From NCBI GenBank assembly GCA_947650365.1, contig OX393557.1:48932418-48996417 (forward strand): a stretch of 64,000 bases of DNA. Reading direction: 5' to 3'. This stretch comes from Chamaelirium japonicum (taxonomy: Eukaryota; Streptophyta; Magnoliopsida; Liliales; Melanthiaceae). Every line of letters starts with the position of its first letter. Position 1 is the first letter of the stretch. This document shows positions 20,135 to 31,874 of the stretch, piece after piece. The notes beneath the pieces are model-generated. The model had not been told where the DNA came from, did no database searches, and saw only the letters and a program-made list of their open reading frames with translations. The translations under genes were made by a program, and so were the position numbers.

Positions 20135-22128
20135 CGCAAGGTTACCCCCCTTGCCCCAAAAAAAAAAAAAAAAAAAAAAGTAATAAAGGAACTACGTGTG
20201 ACTTGATCCCTCTCAGTAGGGTACGTAGGCAGCCTGTAAAGGTTCAGTCCAAACAAAAAAAAGTAAACCACCATTCCAGAAAATGAGCCCAGAAAAGACG
20301 CAAGTCCCACTCCGGGGGATCGAGAAGCCGTCAGCCTCCGTCAAGCCACCAGCTCCCGCAGCTTACACGCGCTGCAACTCCAGGGGTAGAGAAACCGTCA
20401 GCTTCCGACGCGTCGCCAGTTCTGCACGTTGCTTCACAAGGTTCGCTCCGGAAGCCTTCTCGATCGCCCTGCCAGCTCAACGCGTCGCCAGCTTTGCACG
20501 CTGCTTCGCAAGGAGGGACTTCAACTTCTGAAGCGACGTGCGAGTAATCTCCACCTTCTTCTGCACCCGAACCAAGTCTGCAGTATCAAACGTGTGAAGC
20601 CCCTCCAGTCGACATCCCTCTTCCTCGGCCTTTGCCAACGCCAATGAAGTGTCCTCCTCTAGTGAAGCCCATTGCAAGCATTGAGCCTAGCTATCCGCCA
20701 AAAGGGTGCACATATGCTCCTCAAACAAGGAGCCATCCACCAGAAAACCCACCAGCTACTCAAAAGCGTCAAGACCCTCCTCCTGGAGGGGTGCGAGCGT
20801 CGCCTGGATAAACTTCCAGCACAACTTTTTCAAAAGAAGCTTAGAAAGAAGGCTCTGCGATCTACACTTTCGCTGGCAAGCATTTAAGCACGGAGACAAG
20901 GCGCAATCCTGTCCTGAAGACCCACACACGGGAGCCGCCTCCTGGACCATCCCCGTGTCGGCTGTCAAAGACGCCACAAGAACTGACAAAGAAGCTGCGG
21001 CCAAAACATCCGTGGGAGCTGACTCCTGAATGGAAACTCCGGACTCGGTCGAACGATTTGCCGTGAAGATCCCTCATCGGTGAGAATGAGCTCATCCAAC
21101 TTTCGACACACGCTTCCTGCTTCAAAGAACGGCGACAGAAGACTTGCGCAAAGGGAAACGAAGATGCGTACTCCCGTGGGAGACCGCATCGACGATCCAT
21201 CCAGAAGTCGGAAAGCTCTCGTAACGGCGGCAGAAGACTTGCGCAAAAGGGAAATAAAGATGCGTACTCCCGCGGGAGACCGCATCGACGATCCATCCAG
21301 ACGACGAAAAGCTCTCTTAACGGCCGGCCCTGAAGAAAGAAATGAAGAAAAGCACGAATCAGTCACGCATACATACACAAACAAATCAAGTCAAGGCAAA
21401 AAAAAAAAAAGGGGCCCTGAGCCAAGGACTGTATCCTTCGTGACCTCCACGAAGCCAAAAGGATTGTTGGAGCAGTCACCAAGGTCAAGATCGGCATGCA
21501 AAAGACGACCAAAGCAGGCTGCTCCTTGTCAACGCTAGTGGCTTTGTCTTGCTTCTCGTCGAACTCCAGAACGCCCGTCTCAACGTCCTTCAAGCTGATG
21601 TCACCACCAGGAAAGCTCTCTCCATAGGCCTCCAGCGACCCATGGTCGTCTAGAGGAAGATCCAGTCCACCTCACTCAGCCAGCCCAGGTGCAACCTCGC
21701 TAGTCGCTCTGCTCCCGCGATAGGCCTCCTCAATGATCCAGCCGGCCTTTAGAAAGCACTCGAAGGGACAAGTCCTGCAAGGAAACAAAAAGTCCAAGTC
21801 AAATCAAGATGCACAATCAGTTCCAGAAGAAAAGACAGATCAAGTCCAGAAGTCAAAAAAAAAAAAAAAAAGAGGGTTAAATCCGAAGAGAAAAAGGCAG
21901 TCAAAATCTGGGAAGAAAAGTCAAGACAATTAAAAAAAAAAAGGGGGTCCAAAGATCGAGAAGAAAAAGCGAGCCAAGTCCAGAGGGGATCATCAGTCAA
22001 GACCAAAAAAAAAAAAAAAAAAGAAAGAAGAAGAAGAAGAAGAAGAAATAGGGCCACAGCCTTGTAAACACGTGGAAACGGCGGGCCACAACCACAATTT
22101 CCTCAAAAAGGCCAGCACCCCCTTCTCT

Positions 22129-22180
<52 letters not shown>

Positions 22181-24519
22181 GTCCCTGTTTGCGAAAAGGT
22201 AAACTGAGAGGGGGGCCACAACAAAAAGCCGCAGCACCCCCTCTCTCCTGCTAAAACCCGGCCGAGCCCGCCTCCGGCCTGCGCCCTCCCGCGCCACCAG
22301 CCCGCGCGCCGGCCGCACCCTGCAGCCCCCGGCCGCGCCCCGTCTCCGGCTCGCGCGCCGGCCGCACACCGCAGCCCCTGGCCGCACGCCGGCCACCGTC
22401 GTTGTCGTGCCACTCGTGCCAAGCTTGGCCACGACCAGCCACTGCTGTTGCCGACACCGCAATCGCACCTCGCCCTCGCTGCAGTTGTGCCTCCTGTGCT
22501 GTTTCACGCGCGCCGCCTCCGCGCCCCAAGTCAACTACCATAGCCTCTGGACCTTTGACCGCGCGACCAAGATCCGCGGCCTCCAGGGAGGCTGAAGCCT
22601 CGACCCCGAGCCCGCCTGCGTTGCAGCCGGCGTCGACACCGCCACCGGCCCCCGCGTCTTACCAGGCCTCGACCGCATGACCTCCGGCCGGCCTTCGCGC
22701 ACCGGATGCCAGCAGCCGAACACCGCTGCCGGTCTCTGAGCCCACCCGAACCGCCGCTGGGCCACTCTGCTGCTACTGCTATCGGTTAACAAAACCCAGG
22801 GGTCACCGTCCTTAATGACAAAAGGAAAATTACATAGGGGCCGCAGCAAAAAGAGCCACTGCCCCTTCCCTCTTAAAAAAACCCACAGCCCCCAAACAGG
22901 GTTGTGGTCTTCAACCCGTGCGACTGGAGCCCGTCGACCGCGGGCCACACACCGCAGCCCCCGGCTGTGCCCCGTCTCCGGCTCGCGCGCCGGCCGCACA
23001 CTGCAGCCCCCGGCCGCGCCCCGCCTCCGACCCGCGCACCGGCCGCACCCCGCAGCCCCCGGCCGAGCCCTCCACCGCGTGACCAGCCGTCTACCCACGC
23101 CAGACACCTACAGCCCCTTTTGCAATAAGGGAAACCGAGAGGGGGCCGCAGCAAAAAAGCCGCAGCCCCCCTCTCCTGTTAAAAAAAAAAAAAAAAAAAA
23201 AAAAAGAAAGGGGTAGAACCGGAGGGGAGCCACCACCTCTCCCCTCTCTCTCCATTGAAGGCCCGAAACGGAGCCGGTGCACGCCGGCCTCCGCGCCCCG
23301 CTCGCCGGTGCGCCCCGCAGCCGCCACCCGCGCCGGCCTGACCGCTCCACGCCCGCCGCTCCGCGCCCCGCGCCAGCCGCCTCCGCGCCGTTGCTGCTCC
23401 GCTGGCCCCCGCGCCCCGCGCCGGGTCACTGCACCCTGTCCCACGCGCCGTGCCGGCCACCGCAGCCCCGCGCCCGGCCGCTGCACCCCGGCCCGCGCCG
23501 CACCGCCCGCCTGGCCTGCGCCCCGCGTGCCGCACCGCCGAGCCGCTGCCGCCTGCGCCACCCGCTGCCCCGGCACTGCACCTGGGCTCCGCCCCGCGCG
23601 CCACTCCAACCCGGCCTCGCAGTCATCACCGCCAGCCGCACGTGCCCCGCCTGCCGCACCCTGCGCCGCGCCGACCACCGGCCACCGCCCCGCGCACGAT
23701 CGCCTGTGCCGCCCGGACTCCTCACCGCACGCCACCGCTGCTGCTGAGCCGGCCACCTCAGCCCGCCCGCGCCGCAGCCCGCCTGCGTCCGGCACCTTGC
23801 CACCACCCGCCGGCCTGCGCCCCGCGCTCCGCACCACCCCAGCCCGCCCGCGCCGGCCTAAGCACGCCGCAGCCCACCTCCATTCGCGCCTGCGCCGCTG
23901 ACCCCGCGGACCCGACGGCAAAGACGAAGAAGAAGAAAAAAAATGAAATCTATTTTCCATTTAACCCCCTATATATATGCACAATCGGTTATTAGGATAG
24001 AGACGTGATCCCATGAATCTAGACGGTGGACATCCATATCCGATGTAACCACGAGAGAAAAAAAGAGAACACGAAGAAAGTGGGGCCGCACCTCGTCGAA
24101 TCTGTCTCCTCCCTGCGCTGTGCCAGACGCATAGTCATCATCACATTCGGCCACAACAATCGGCTTCCACCATTGAGCTCCCGCACCGAAGAGGGGCAAT
24201 AACCTTCCGTCGAGACGCATCGCGGCCGTCCTCACGCTCCCGTCGCCTTGCTATCCTGGGACTCCGCGCAGCGGCCGCCGTCAACATTCGCGCCATCCTC
24301 GAAGCAAAGGAAGTCCGCGACAACAAGACAGATGAACAAAACCCTAGAAGAGATTTTCGTCTCCAAACCGCCAAAGCCCTTCGTCCCCCGCGCTAGCAAA
24401 ACGATGGGGGAAACGAAATGGCGAGGGTCATTGTAAATACCTAAATTCCGAGCGAACACGCAAGTCAAGTCCAAGCGCTACGCGTTTCCCGCGGGCGCAC
24501 TCGAACTTGAAGGGGCATT
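20135..24519 (+). other. Non-coding internal region of the TR-GAG element
   Basis: No pol-like frame. A motif with GTGACTTGATCC and GGGTACGTAGGCAGC (20195-20233) resembles a phrase common after the coding region in Tat-type Gypsy elements. Several A runs (20160, 21400, 21857, 22004, 22132) are present. From 22060 to 23930, three related modules repeat: an A run or short AT text, GGGGCCGCAGCAAAAA-like text, a C-rich phrase, then a strongly GC-rich block (CGCGCCGGCCGCAC). It ends with TTTCCCGCGGGCGC and the purine tract CTTGAAGGGG (24506-24515) before LTR 3. Confidence 0.75.
21118..21322 (+). repeat. Tandem repeat, about 105-bp unit
   Basis: Two adjacent copies of GAAGACTTGCGCAAA...GGGAGACCGCATCGACGATC, in one open frame. 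They differ at a few positions. Confidence 0.8.
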
Positions 24520-27465
24520 TGTGGGCACCGAAATTAGCCTACAGATTGGACCCGACCCGCATGCGAACACGGCCCGCACACAACGGCCCGCATGCGAAAC
24601 CAGGCCCGCACACAACGGCCCGCATGCGAAACTCGGCCCACACACAACGGCCCGTATGCGAAAATCTGGCCCACGCACAACGGCCCGCATGCAACTTGGC
24701 CCACACACAATGGCCCACATGCGAACCTCGGCCCATACACAACGGCCCGCATGCAAATTGGGCCCGCACACAAATGGCCCGCATGCGCACTCGGCCCGCG
24801 TGCAAACCCAATTCGCGCATCGCGGCCCAACTCGAAGCAAACGGGTCCCACCGGACCCGCGACTCGAACACAAAGAGGGGGGCCCACCGGCCCCCCCCCC
24901 TCTTGAAAACCGTGCCCCCCTCATCAAGGAGAGGTGGGGCCGGCCATAAAAGAAAAAGAAAAGAAAAGAAAAAGAAAAGAAAAGAAAAAGAAAAGAAAAA
25001 GAAAAGAAAGGAAAAAGAAATCAAAACCGCCTCGATGCGGGGGGAGGTGGCGTGGACGTCTACGTAGCCGTAGATCCGCGACGATCCCTCGATCCAACGG
25101 ACAAGATGACGTTGTGTCGCCATCCGATCCAAAAGTGCAACAAGAATAACAACTCAATCTTTAAAAGATCGAGTCACATCTAGCCCGTAACCACCCCAAC
25201 TAAAAGGGAGGGGGTTGAGTTTGTTTCCCCGAATCAAGGAACAAAATCTCGATGGTTATGGGGGGAGATATTGGATGAAACAAAAAGATTTCAGCAATAT
25301 CTCCCCCAACCACCCACCTTTGCCTATAAATAGAGGGGGTGGGGGAAGGCATCAAAGGTGGAAAGCTGAAGAGGAAAAGGCTCTGCAAAGACGAGCTCCA
25401 ACGCTTGAAGACCGAAGGCTTCACGAGGCACGGCAAGCATATCCTACGGGAGTCCTTGGCCCTTCAAGTCCTCATCAACGTGAAGACCTTGCACTCGAAG
25501 ATCAAAGTTTCGACTCCTCGCACGAAGAAGAAAGCTTGGAGAAGAAGACTCGGAGTCGTCGTCATCCCGACTTCTCCAACGATCTTCATCAACTCCGAAG
25601 AAGCCATAAGCAAAGGCCGGAGAAGAAGATCGAAGCCGACAACACCCGTCGTCTTCAACAAAGGCGTCGACTCCTCGCACGAAGAAGAAAGCTTGGAGAA
25701 GAAGGCCTGAAGCCGGTGCTACCCCTGCCGTCTTCGTCAACAAAAGCCGACGCTACAACCATCGTGCGGAGATCGGTGCTACCCCCACCGTCCTCACCAA
25801 CAAAGCCGACGCTACAACCGTCGTGCGGAGATCGGTGCTACCCCCGCCGTCTTCATCAACAAAGCCGACGCTACAACCGTCGTGCGGAGATCGGTGCTAC
25901 CCCCGCCGTCTCCACCAACAAAGCCGACGCTACAACCGTCGCACGGAGATCGGTGCTACCACTGCCGTCTTCATCAACAAAAGCCGACGCTACAACCGTC
26001 GCATAGAGATCGGTGCTACACCCGCCATCTCCAAAAGAAGCCTTCAACTCCAATCAAGCCAAACACGCCCGGAGAAGAAGCCGACGTCACAACCGTCGCA
26101 TAGAGATCGGTGCTACACCCGCCATCTCCAAAAGAAGCCTTCAACTCCAATCAAGCCAAACACGCCCGGAGAAGAAGCCGACGTCACAACCGTCGCCAGG
26201 TCCAAAAGCCGAAGACGAAAGAGCTTCGCAAGAGAAGCTCCAACGCTCGAAGACCGAAGGCTTCACGAGGCACGGCAAGCATATCCTACGGGAGTCCTTG
26301 GCCCTTCAAGTCCTCATCAACGTGAAGACCTTGCACTCGGAGATCAAAGCTTCGACTCCTCGCACGAAGAAGAAAGCGTGGAGAAGAAGACCCGGAGCCG
26401 TCATCACCCGATTGCTCCAACGATCTTCATCAGCTCCGAAGACGCCATAAGCAAAGGCCGGAGAAGAAGATCGAAGCCGACAACACTCGTCGTCTTCAAT
26501 CAAGGCATCGACTCCTCGCACGAAGAAGAAAGCCGGGAGAAGAAGGCCTGAAGCCGGTGCTACCCCTGCCGCCTTCGTCAACCAAAAGCCGACGCTACAA
26601 CCGTCGTGCTAAAGCCGGTGCCACACCCGCCGTCTTCATCAACAAAAGCCGACGCTACAACCGTCGCACAAAGATCGGTGCTACACCCGCCGTCTTCATC
26701 AACGAAAGTCGACGCCACAACCGTCGCACAAGCATCGGTGCTACCCCCGCCGAAAAGCCAAAACCGACGTCACAACCGTCGAGGAAGCCGGAAGAGTAAA
26801 GAAGCCTTGAAGAGGTAACGCCAGTCGTTCGAGAAGAAGATCGAGTCGAAGCTAAAGTCAAAGCCGACGCAAGAAGCCAAAGCAAACGCACCGGTAAAGC
26901 CCGCGCTAAAGCAACGCACGTGCCAAAGCCAAGCAACTACGACGGTCACGAGCAAAGCACCGCACGTTCTAGCCGATACGACGCAAAGTCCGGAAGAACT
27001 AAAGCATCGCAAGTCTCTACCCGTCTACGTTCAAGCGCAAGCGCCAAAGCAAAGCAAAAGCCAGAGCCACGCCAAAGCTACGCCAAAGCCGAAAGCTAAA
27101 GCCAAAGCTGACGCCAAAAACACGATCGACGCCGCGAACCGACGATCAAGGACACCGAGGTCGAGCAAGGATCGAGGAAGACACGAAGACCGAGGAACGA
27201 AGCCCAAAGCCTCCCTAGCCGAGAAAGCGCGAAGCACGGACGGGACAAAATCAACGGCGGAAACTCCTTAGCCTCTCAAAAACCCTCACCCTGTAAAGAC
27301 CTCTGTCCTGGGCAACCCCTTCAGAGCTCTCGCACGAATACCACGTGGAGACGCGGATCAAAGGGACCCTCCAGAGGATCTCTCCCACAATCTCCTGATC
27401 AAAGAAAATTTGTAATCTCGTGTGATCCGCAATAAAGACGACCCGAATCTTTTTCCGCGACCACA
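24520..27465 (+). repeat. LTR 3 (right, complete)
   Basis: 2,946 bp from TGTGGGCACCGAAATTAGCC to GCGACCACA, followed by the target duplication ACACC. It is near-identical to LTR 1 over the shared part, with one extra ~30-bp CAGGCCCGCACACAACGG unit near 24600. Its TATA box is at 25325-25332, inside the same stem-loop context. Confidence 0.88.
25325..25332 (+). promoter_or_regulatory. LTR 3 TATA box
   Basis: TATAAATA in the same context as the other LTRs. It could drive read-through transcription to the right. Confidence 0.7.
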
Positions 27466-27505
27466 ACACCGAAGATATTCATAGACCGGTCAGACCGTTA
27501 GGAGT

Positions 27506-27693
27506 GAACGATTTTGTTCTAACCTCCTTACAGAGATTGGAGCATCCCCCTCTCTCTCATTGGTCCATTTCAAGGGCATGTATGTCATTTCACACTATTC
27601 ATCATGGTGAAATGACCAAAAGCCCTCTCAATGGACCAATGAGAGAGAGGGGAAGGCTCCAACCGCTTTAAGAAGATTGGAACAAAATCGTTC
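27506..27693. mobile_element. Fold-back MITE
   Basis: GAACGATTTTGTTC at the left and GAACAAAATCGTTC at the right end a long imperfect inverted repeat. Its inner arms also pair (CTCTCTCTCATTGGTCCATT with AATGGACCAATGAGAGAG). Target duplication not visible. Confidence 0.75.
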
Positions 27694-28038
27694 TCGTCAG
27701 AGGACGGGGTGCTAGAGCATGGGCTCAAAGAGGTCTGAAGATTGGAACGAAGATGGCAGTCACAGCACCATAAGGCTATGTTTATTAAATTTCATAATCT
27801 CATGAACATGAAACATCAACAGTTACTATTCGCACGCACAAATAAGACAACAATGGTCTTGAGGGGAATTTCGCTCCACGGTTTCCGGTATGGCAATCAA
27901 ACAGAGAGACTTGATCTCTAACATGGGAGAGAGGAAGTACCACTCGACAAGCGCCCATTGGTATGTTCATGTCCAGGGATGGATCCAGATATCGAACCTT
28001 GAGGGGGCGATGTTAGAAAAATCTTTACCTACATTGTT

Positions 28039-28303
28039 GGGTAAATTACAATTTGGCCCCTTGAAGTTTAGCTCAAAAACACTTAACCACCCAGGAGTTT
28101 ATTTTGTTCCAAAAAATCGCACCCTAAATTTTGAAATGTTAGCACAATAATACCCCCTTTAGTCAACTACTTAATTTCCTCATTTGGCAATTTTTATCTG
28201 ATCATAACTGAATTGAAGGGGGCAAAATGTAGTTTTTTTAACCATAGAGAGGTTAAGTATTTTGAGCTAAACTTCAGACAAGGGGGTGAAGTGTCATTTA
28301 CCC
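28039..28303. mobile_element. Mutator-type MITE
   Basis: GGGTAAATTACA... and ...GTGTCATTTACCC ends with longer imperfect pairing (TTTAGCTCAAAA / TTTTGAGCTAAA). Perfect 9-bp target duplication TACATTGTT (28030-28038, 28304-28312). Length 265 bp. Confidence 0.88.
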
Positions 28304-28926
28304 TACATTGTTTCATGATTCCCAACCCAATTACTACATCATGAACGCGAACTGAAGAAAATAAACCGACAATCTTAAGGCTTGCAAGGCTATGACCAGC
28401 ACTAAGATTCATTTTATCCCCTAATTGATCAATCCAAGCCGCAGGCCAAAAAGCCTGCATCACCAGCAATGAGCCCTACAAAACTTTGGTAGTTTTGAAT
28501 TTCTTCGCATTGGTCGTTCTTTGCAAGAGAACCATCAGAGACTCAGAGTAGTACTAACCTCATGACCGAGTCATCAGTGTTTATCATCATCATCATCCAA
28601 ATCTTATCGCATCAAGATGGCATCATCATTATCATTCAAGATGGCATTGGCATCCCCCAATATAGTGCTCGACTCCGCTCCAACAGCGGAATCGGGTAGT
28701 AGTGCCCAGGGGCGTGTGATGCGGACGCAGCAACCACGATGCACAAGGGCACTTTGGGCAAAAGCAGTCAGAGCGCACATCGTGGCTGCTGATTTCAGCG
28801 CACATCGAGCCCTCAATCAATGGATAATTGAGTTGGTAGCTTGTAACAATCCCACCAACAAGATCATCACACACAATGCCTATGCTTTGTAACCCAAAAA
28901 TTAGGGATTATGGGCAATCTTCAAAC
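28304..28926. other. Spacer without a supported gene
   Basis: A 91-codon frame (28617-28892, plus) has no recognisable motif and no homologue I can recall. It is left unannotated. The rest is AT-rich. Confidence 0.35.
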
Positions 28927-29050
28927 CCACGAACGATTTTGTTCCAACCTACCTAATTGGCCCATTCCAAGGGCATATATGTCATTACGCTTTATTCAAT
29001 CATGGTGAAATGACCAAAAAACCCTTGGAATGGGCCAAGGAGGTGAAACC
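28927..29050. mobile_element. Truncated relative of the 27506 fold-back MITE
   Basis: Starts AACGATTTTGTTCCAACCTA and pairs internally (GGCCCATTCCAAGGG with CCCTTGGAATGGGCC). The right end is lost. It lies just downstream of the CYSTM stop codon, so it may be part of that 3' UTR; a TTTATT (AATAAA on minus) sits at 28991-28996. Confidence 0.6.
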
Positions 29051-29268
29051 CACTTCATCAAATCCCATATAGTAGATGGAAAAAGACATTAAAATCTTCA
29101 TAAGTATCAGACTCCAATCAAGAGAAACCCACACGCTACCGACTGCCAAGCTGATTGGACGAAACACCCACAAACTTATGAGCCAAACATTTTGGTATTG
29201 AAGAGGTACGGATGACAACCGCGACGACGACGACGACCACCTCCTCCGGTGCCGGGCCGGCGAGCTTC

Positions 29269-29314
29269 TCAGAAACAGGCATCCAAGAGACAGCAACAGC
29301 AGAGGGCGGCCAAG
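29269..29314 (-). CDS. CYSTM gene exon 3 (last, 46 nt)
   Basis: Acceptor ATCTGTCAG|CTTGGCC on the minus strand. The first base completes the Cys codon split from exon 2 (TG|C), then LAALCCCCLLDACF and TGA. Other frames through this segment give unrelated text, so it is easy to miss in automatic annotation. Confidence 0.9.
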
Positions 29315-31803
29315 CTGACAGATCAGCACGAGATTAAAAATGTTTTTTTTTTGAATTCGTAAGGTAAGGTGTCCCGTGCGGTAAGGTGGCCGGACTAAGT
29401 AGTAAGTGCATCTCAGTTAGCCTTCCATCAGAGATACGGAAGGCCCTGACGAATCTGATCCGCCACTTACGGTACGGGACACCATAAGGTTATTCGGCAA
29501 ACCGGAGACATGGAGTTGTTCGCACGTCATCGACCAACGTTTTTTTAAGGGGAATTTTATTCATACCCCATAAATCTGTAATTAGCCCCCATTTCCAACA
29601 AACTTGAACACACCCCATTTTTTTTTTTCATACCCCATTCCTATCCCAAAAATACCCTTCCCCCTTACACCCACCTGCAATACACCCCAGTTAAATGGCC
29701 CGCCCCAACTTGATTATACCCCAATCAAACACATACCCCCTTAAATATACCCCAATTATATGCACTCTTGAATACACCCCACTCTTAAATAAACTCCATG
29801 CAGTTGGCTCATACTTGAAGGCACAAGTAGAGCTGCAACTTGGGCGGGTCAACCTGAACCCAACCCGAGTCCAACCCGAACCCAACCCGAATTTGGGCGG
29901 GCTAATCCGAGCCCAACCCGAATTATTTCTCCTCGACCCGGCAGGACCCGACACGAAATTAGCGGGTCTGGGACAAGGCTAAACGGGTTCGGGTCGTAAA
30001 CGGGTCGACACGATAGACCCGTTTAATAAACGGGTCGGGTCCGGGTTTAGGGTCTGGACACGATAGACTCGGGAAGACCCGTTTAGTATTCAACGGGTCG
30101 GGTCGTGTCGGGTCGGGTCGGGTCTACCAGCAATCCAATACTATAATATATAATACCAGTGGGTCTTTCGGGTCAGGTCGGGTCAAGTCGGATTGGGTCG
30201 GATCGGGTCAACTAAATAGATCCGGGTGGTAAACGGGTCTTACCGGGTCTTATCATGTCTACCTATTTATTAGCGAGTCGGGTACGGGTTTAGGATCTAG
30301 ACACGATTAGTTAAACGGGTCGGGTCCGGGTCTAGGGGTTTTGGACACGACACGAAACTAGACACGACACGAACCCGACCCGACTCGACACGACTCATTG
30401 CCACCCCTAGCTGCAACTTGGGCGGGCCAACCCGAACCCAACCCGACTTTGGGCGGGTTAACCCGAACCCACCCCGCACAACCCGGCCAACCCGACGGGT
30501 TGGGCTTGGGCTAAGTTTAAACAAACATTGGGTTGGGTTGGGGGTACAAAAGACGCTGAGCAGCGGCTTTGGGGTTTGGGGTACAAAAAAAAGGGCATTG
30601 TTGGTATTAAAGGATTGTTGAGTAAGTTATTGAGAAACGCTAGGGATAGGGGGGCTAATTACAGATTTTTGGGGTATGAATAAAATTTCCCTTTTTTAAA
30701 ATGTAAATTACACTAACACCCCTGAATTATCTGATAATTACATTAACATCCTCTCTAGTTTCTACAATTATTCTGACACCCTTATAGTTTAATTGTCTGA
30801 ATTGTCTGTATCAATTAGCCCCACTCGTTAGTCAACCGTTAGAAAAATGAATGGAGAATGCTGACATATACTGATGTCAGCCCACTTTAATTTAAAAATA
30901 CATAGTTTATCCTCACCTCTTTAAACTAGTATGCTCTTGTTTTTAAGATAAAAGATAAAGGATAGATGACAGGGGAGAGAAAGGGATTTTCGATAGGGGT
31001 GTGTAGGATCCAAACCAAACCGATTAAACCAACCAAACCTATCTGTTTCGACACACTCAATGCATCGGATTGGATTGGTCGGCGGATTTGTTAATCTAAA
31101 AGCAACCTAAACCGAACCAAGCCAACATATGTATATACATATAGTATTTTATTAAGTATACCATATGTCCTCAAATACCCTTCTACCAACAACCTTTGCA
31201 ATATTGTATGATAACTCAAAATTAGTTAAAAATCTTATTTAGGATTAATGATTTGATAACAATTATTATTTTTAAGTTGAAATTAAGTCCTAATAGAAAG
31301 GAGAAAATAAAGCCCAATAAGAGTATGGGCCAAAGCCTAAACCGACCATCGAAACCGACTTTAATTGGATCGGATCGGATTCCAACCTCATTTCGGTTTG
31401 GAACGGGTTGAAAATCCTCAAAACCGACCAAAGTTGGATCGGTTTGGGTTTTGCCTAAATAGGTTGGTTTTGAACCGCTGCACACCCCTAATTTTTGATG
31501 CTCGCATATCCAACCAACTCCATCCAGGTCCACCATCTTCCGACGATCTCTGCTCAAATCCGATAATCCTCCAGCAATCTTTGCCCAAATCCGATCGTCC
31601 TTCGGCAAGCTCTACCCAAATCCAATCATTCTCCAGCAAGCTCTACCCATTATCTGGCCATCTATTTTCCTTTCTCCCATGCTTGGCCGAAATCACCATC
31701 CCCCTTGTCCCTTCATCTTTGGCCGTACTGGTGGAGGAGTGTGGAATGTGGTGGTGGGACGAGGAGGTGGTGGCCAAAACCCCATCTCCAACCCCCCCCC
31801 CCC

Positions 31804-31874
<71 letters not shown>

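Larger units (their letters stand above)
11362..27465 (+). mobile_element. Non-autonomous Ty3/Gypsy-like element of TR-GAG type, with three LTRs
   Basis: The outer ends are TGTGGGCACC... and ...GCGACCACA, flanked by a perfect 5-bp duplication ACACC (11357-11361, 27466-27470), so 16,104 bp behave as one insertion. Order: truncated LTR (11362-13744), a piece of 3' internal sequence (13745-14599), full LTR (14600-16641), primer-binding site, gag (16715-20134), non-coding internal part (20135-24519) and a full LTR (24520-27465). No protease, reverse transcriptase, RNase H or integrase frame was found in any reading frame. Elements with LTRs and a Gag but no pol are known in plants as TR-GAG. The outer LTRs resemble each other more than the middle one. 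Confidence 0.85.

Noticed and set aside
22103-23995. Several overlapping frames of up to 290 codons in the TR-GAG 3' region
   Set aside because: Same GC-rich artefact, with no motif and open frames on both strands.
28617-28892. 91-codon plus-strand frame
   Set aside because: No recognisable family, no splice or promoter context.
29000-29329. 109-codon minus-strand frame with hydrophobic start
   Set aside because: Wrong frame through CYSTM exon 3; the +2 frame gives the conserved Cys module.
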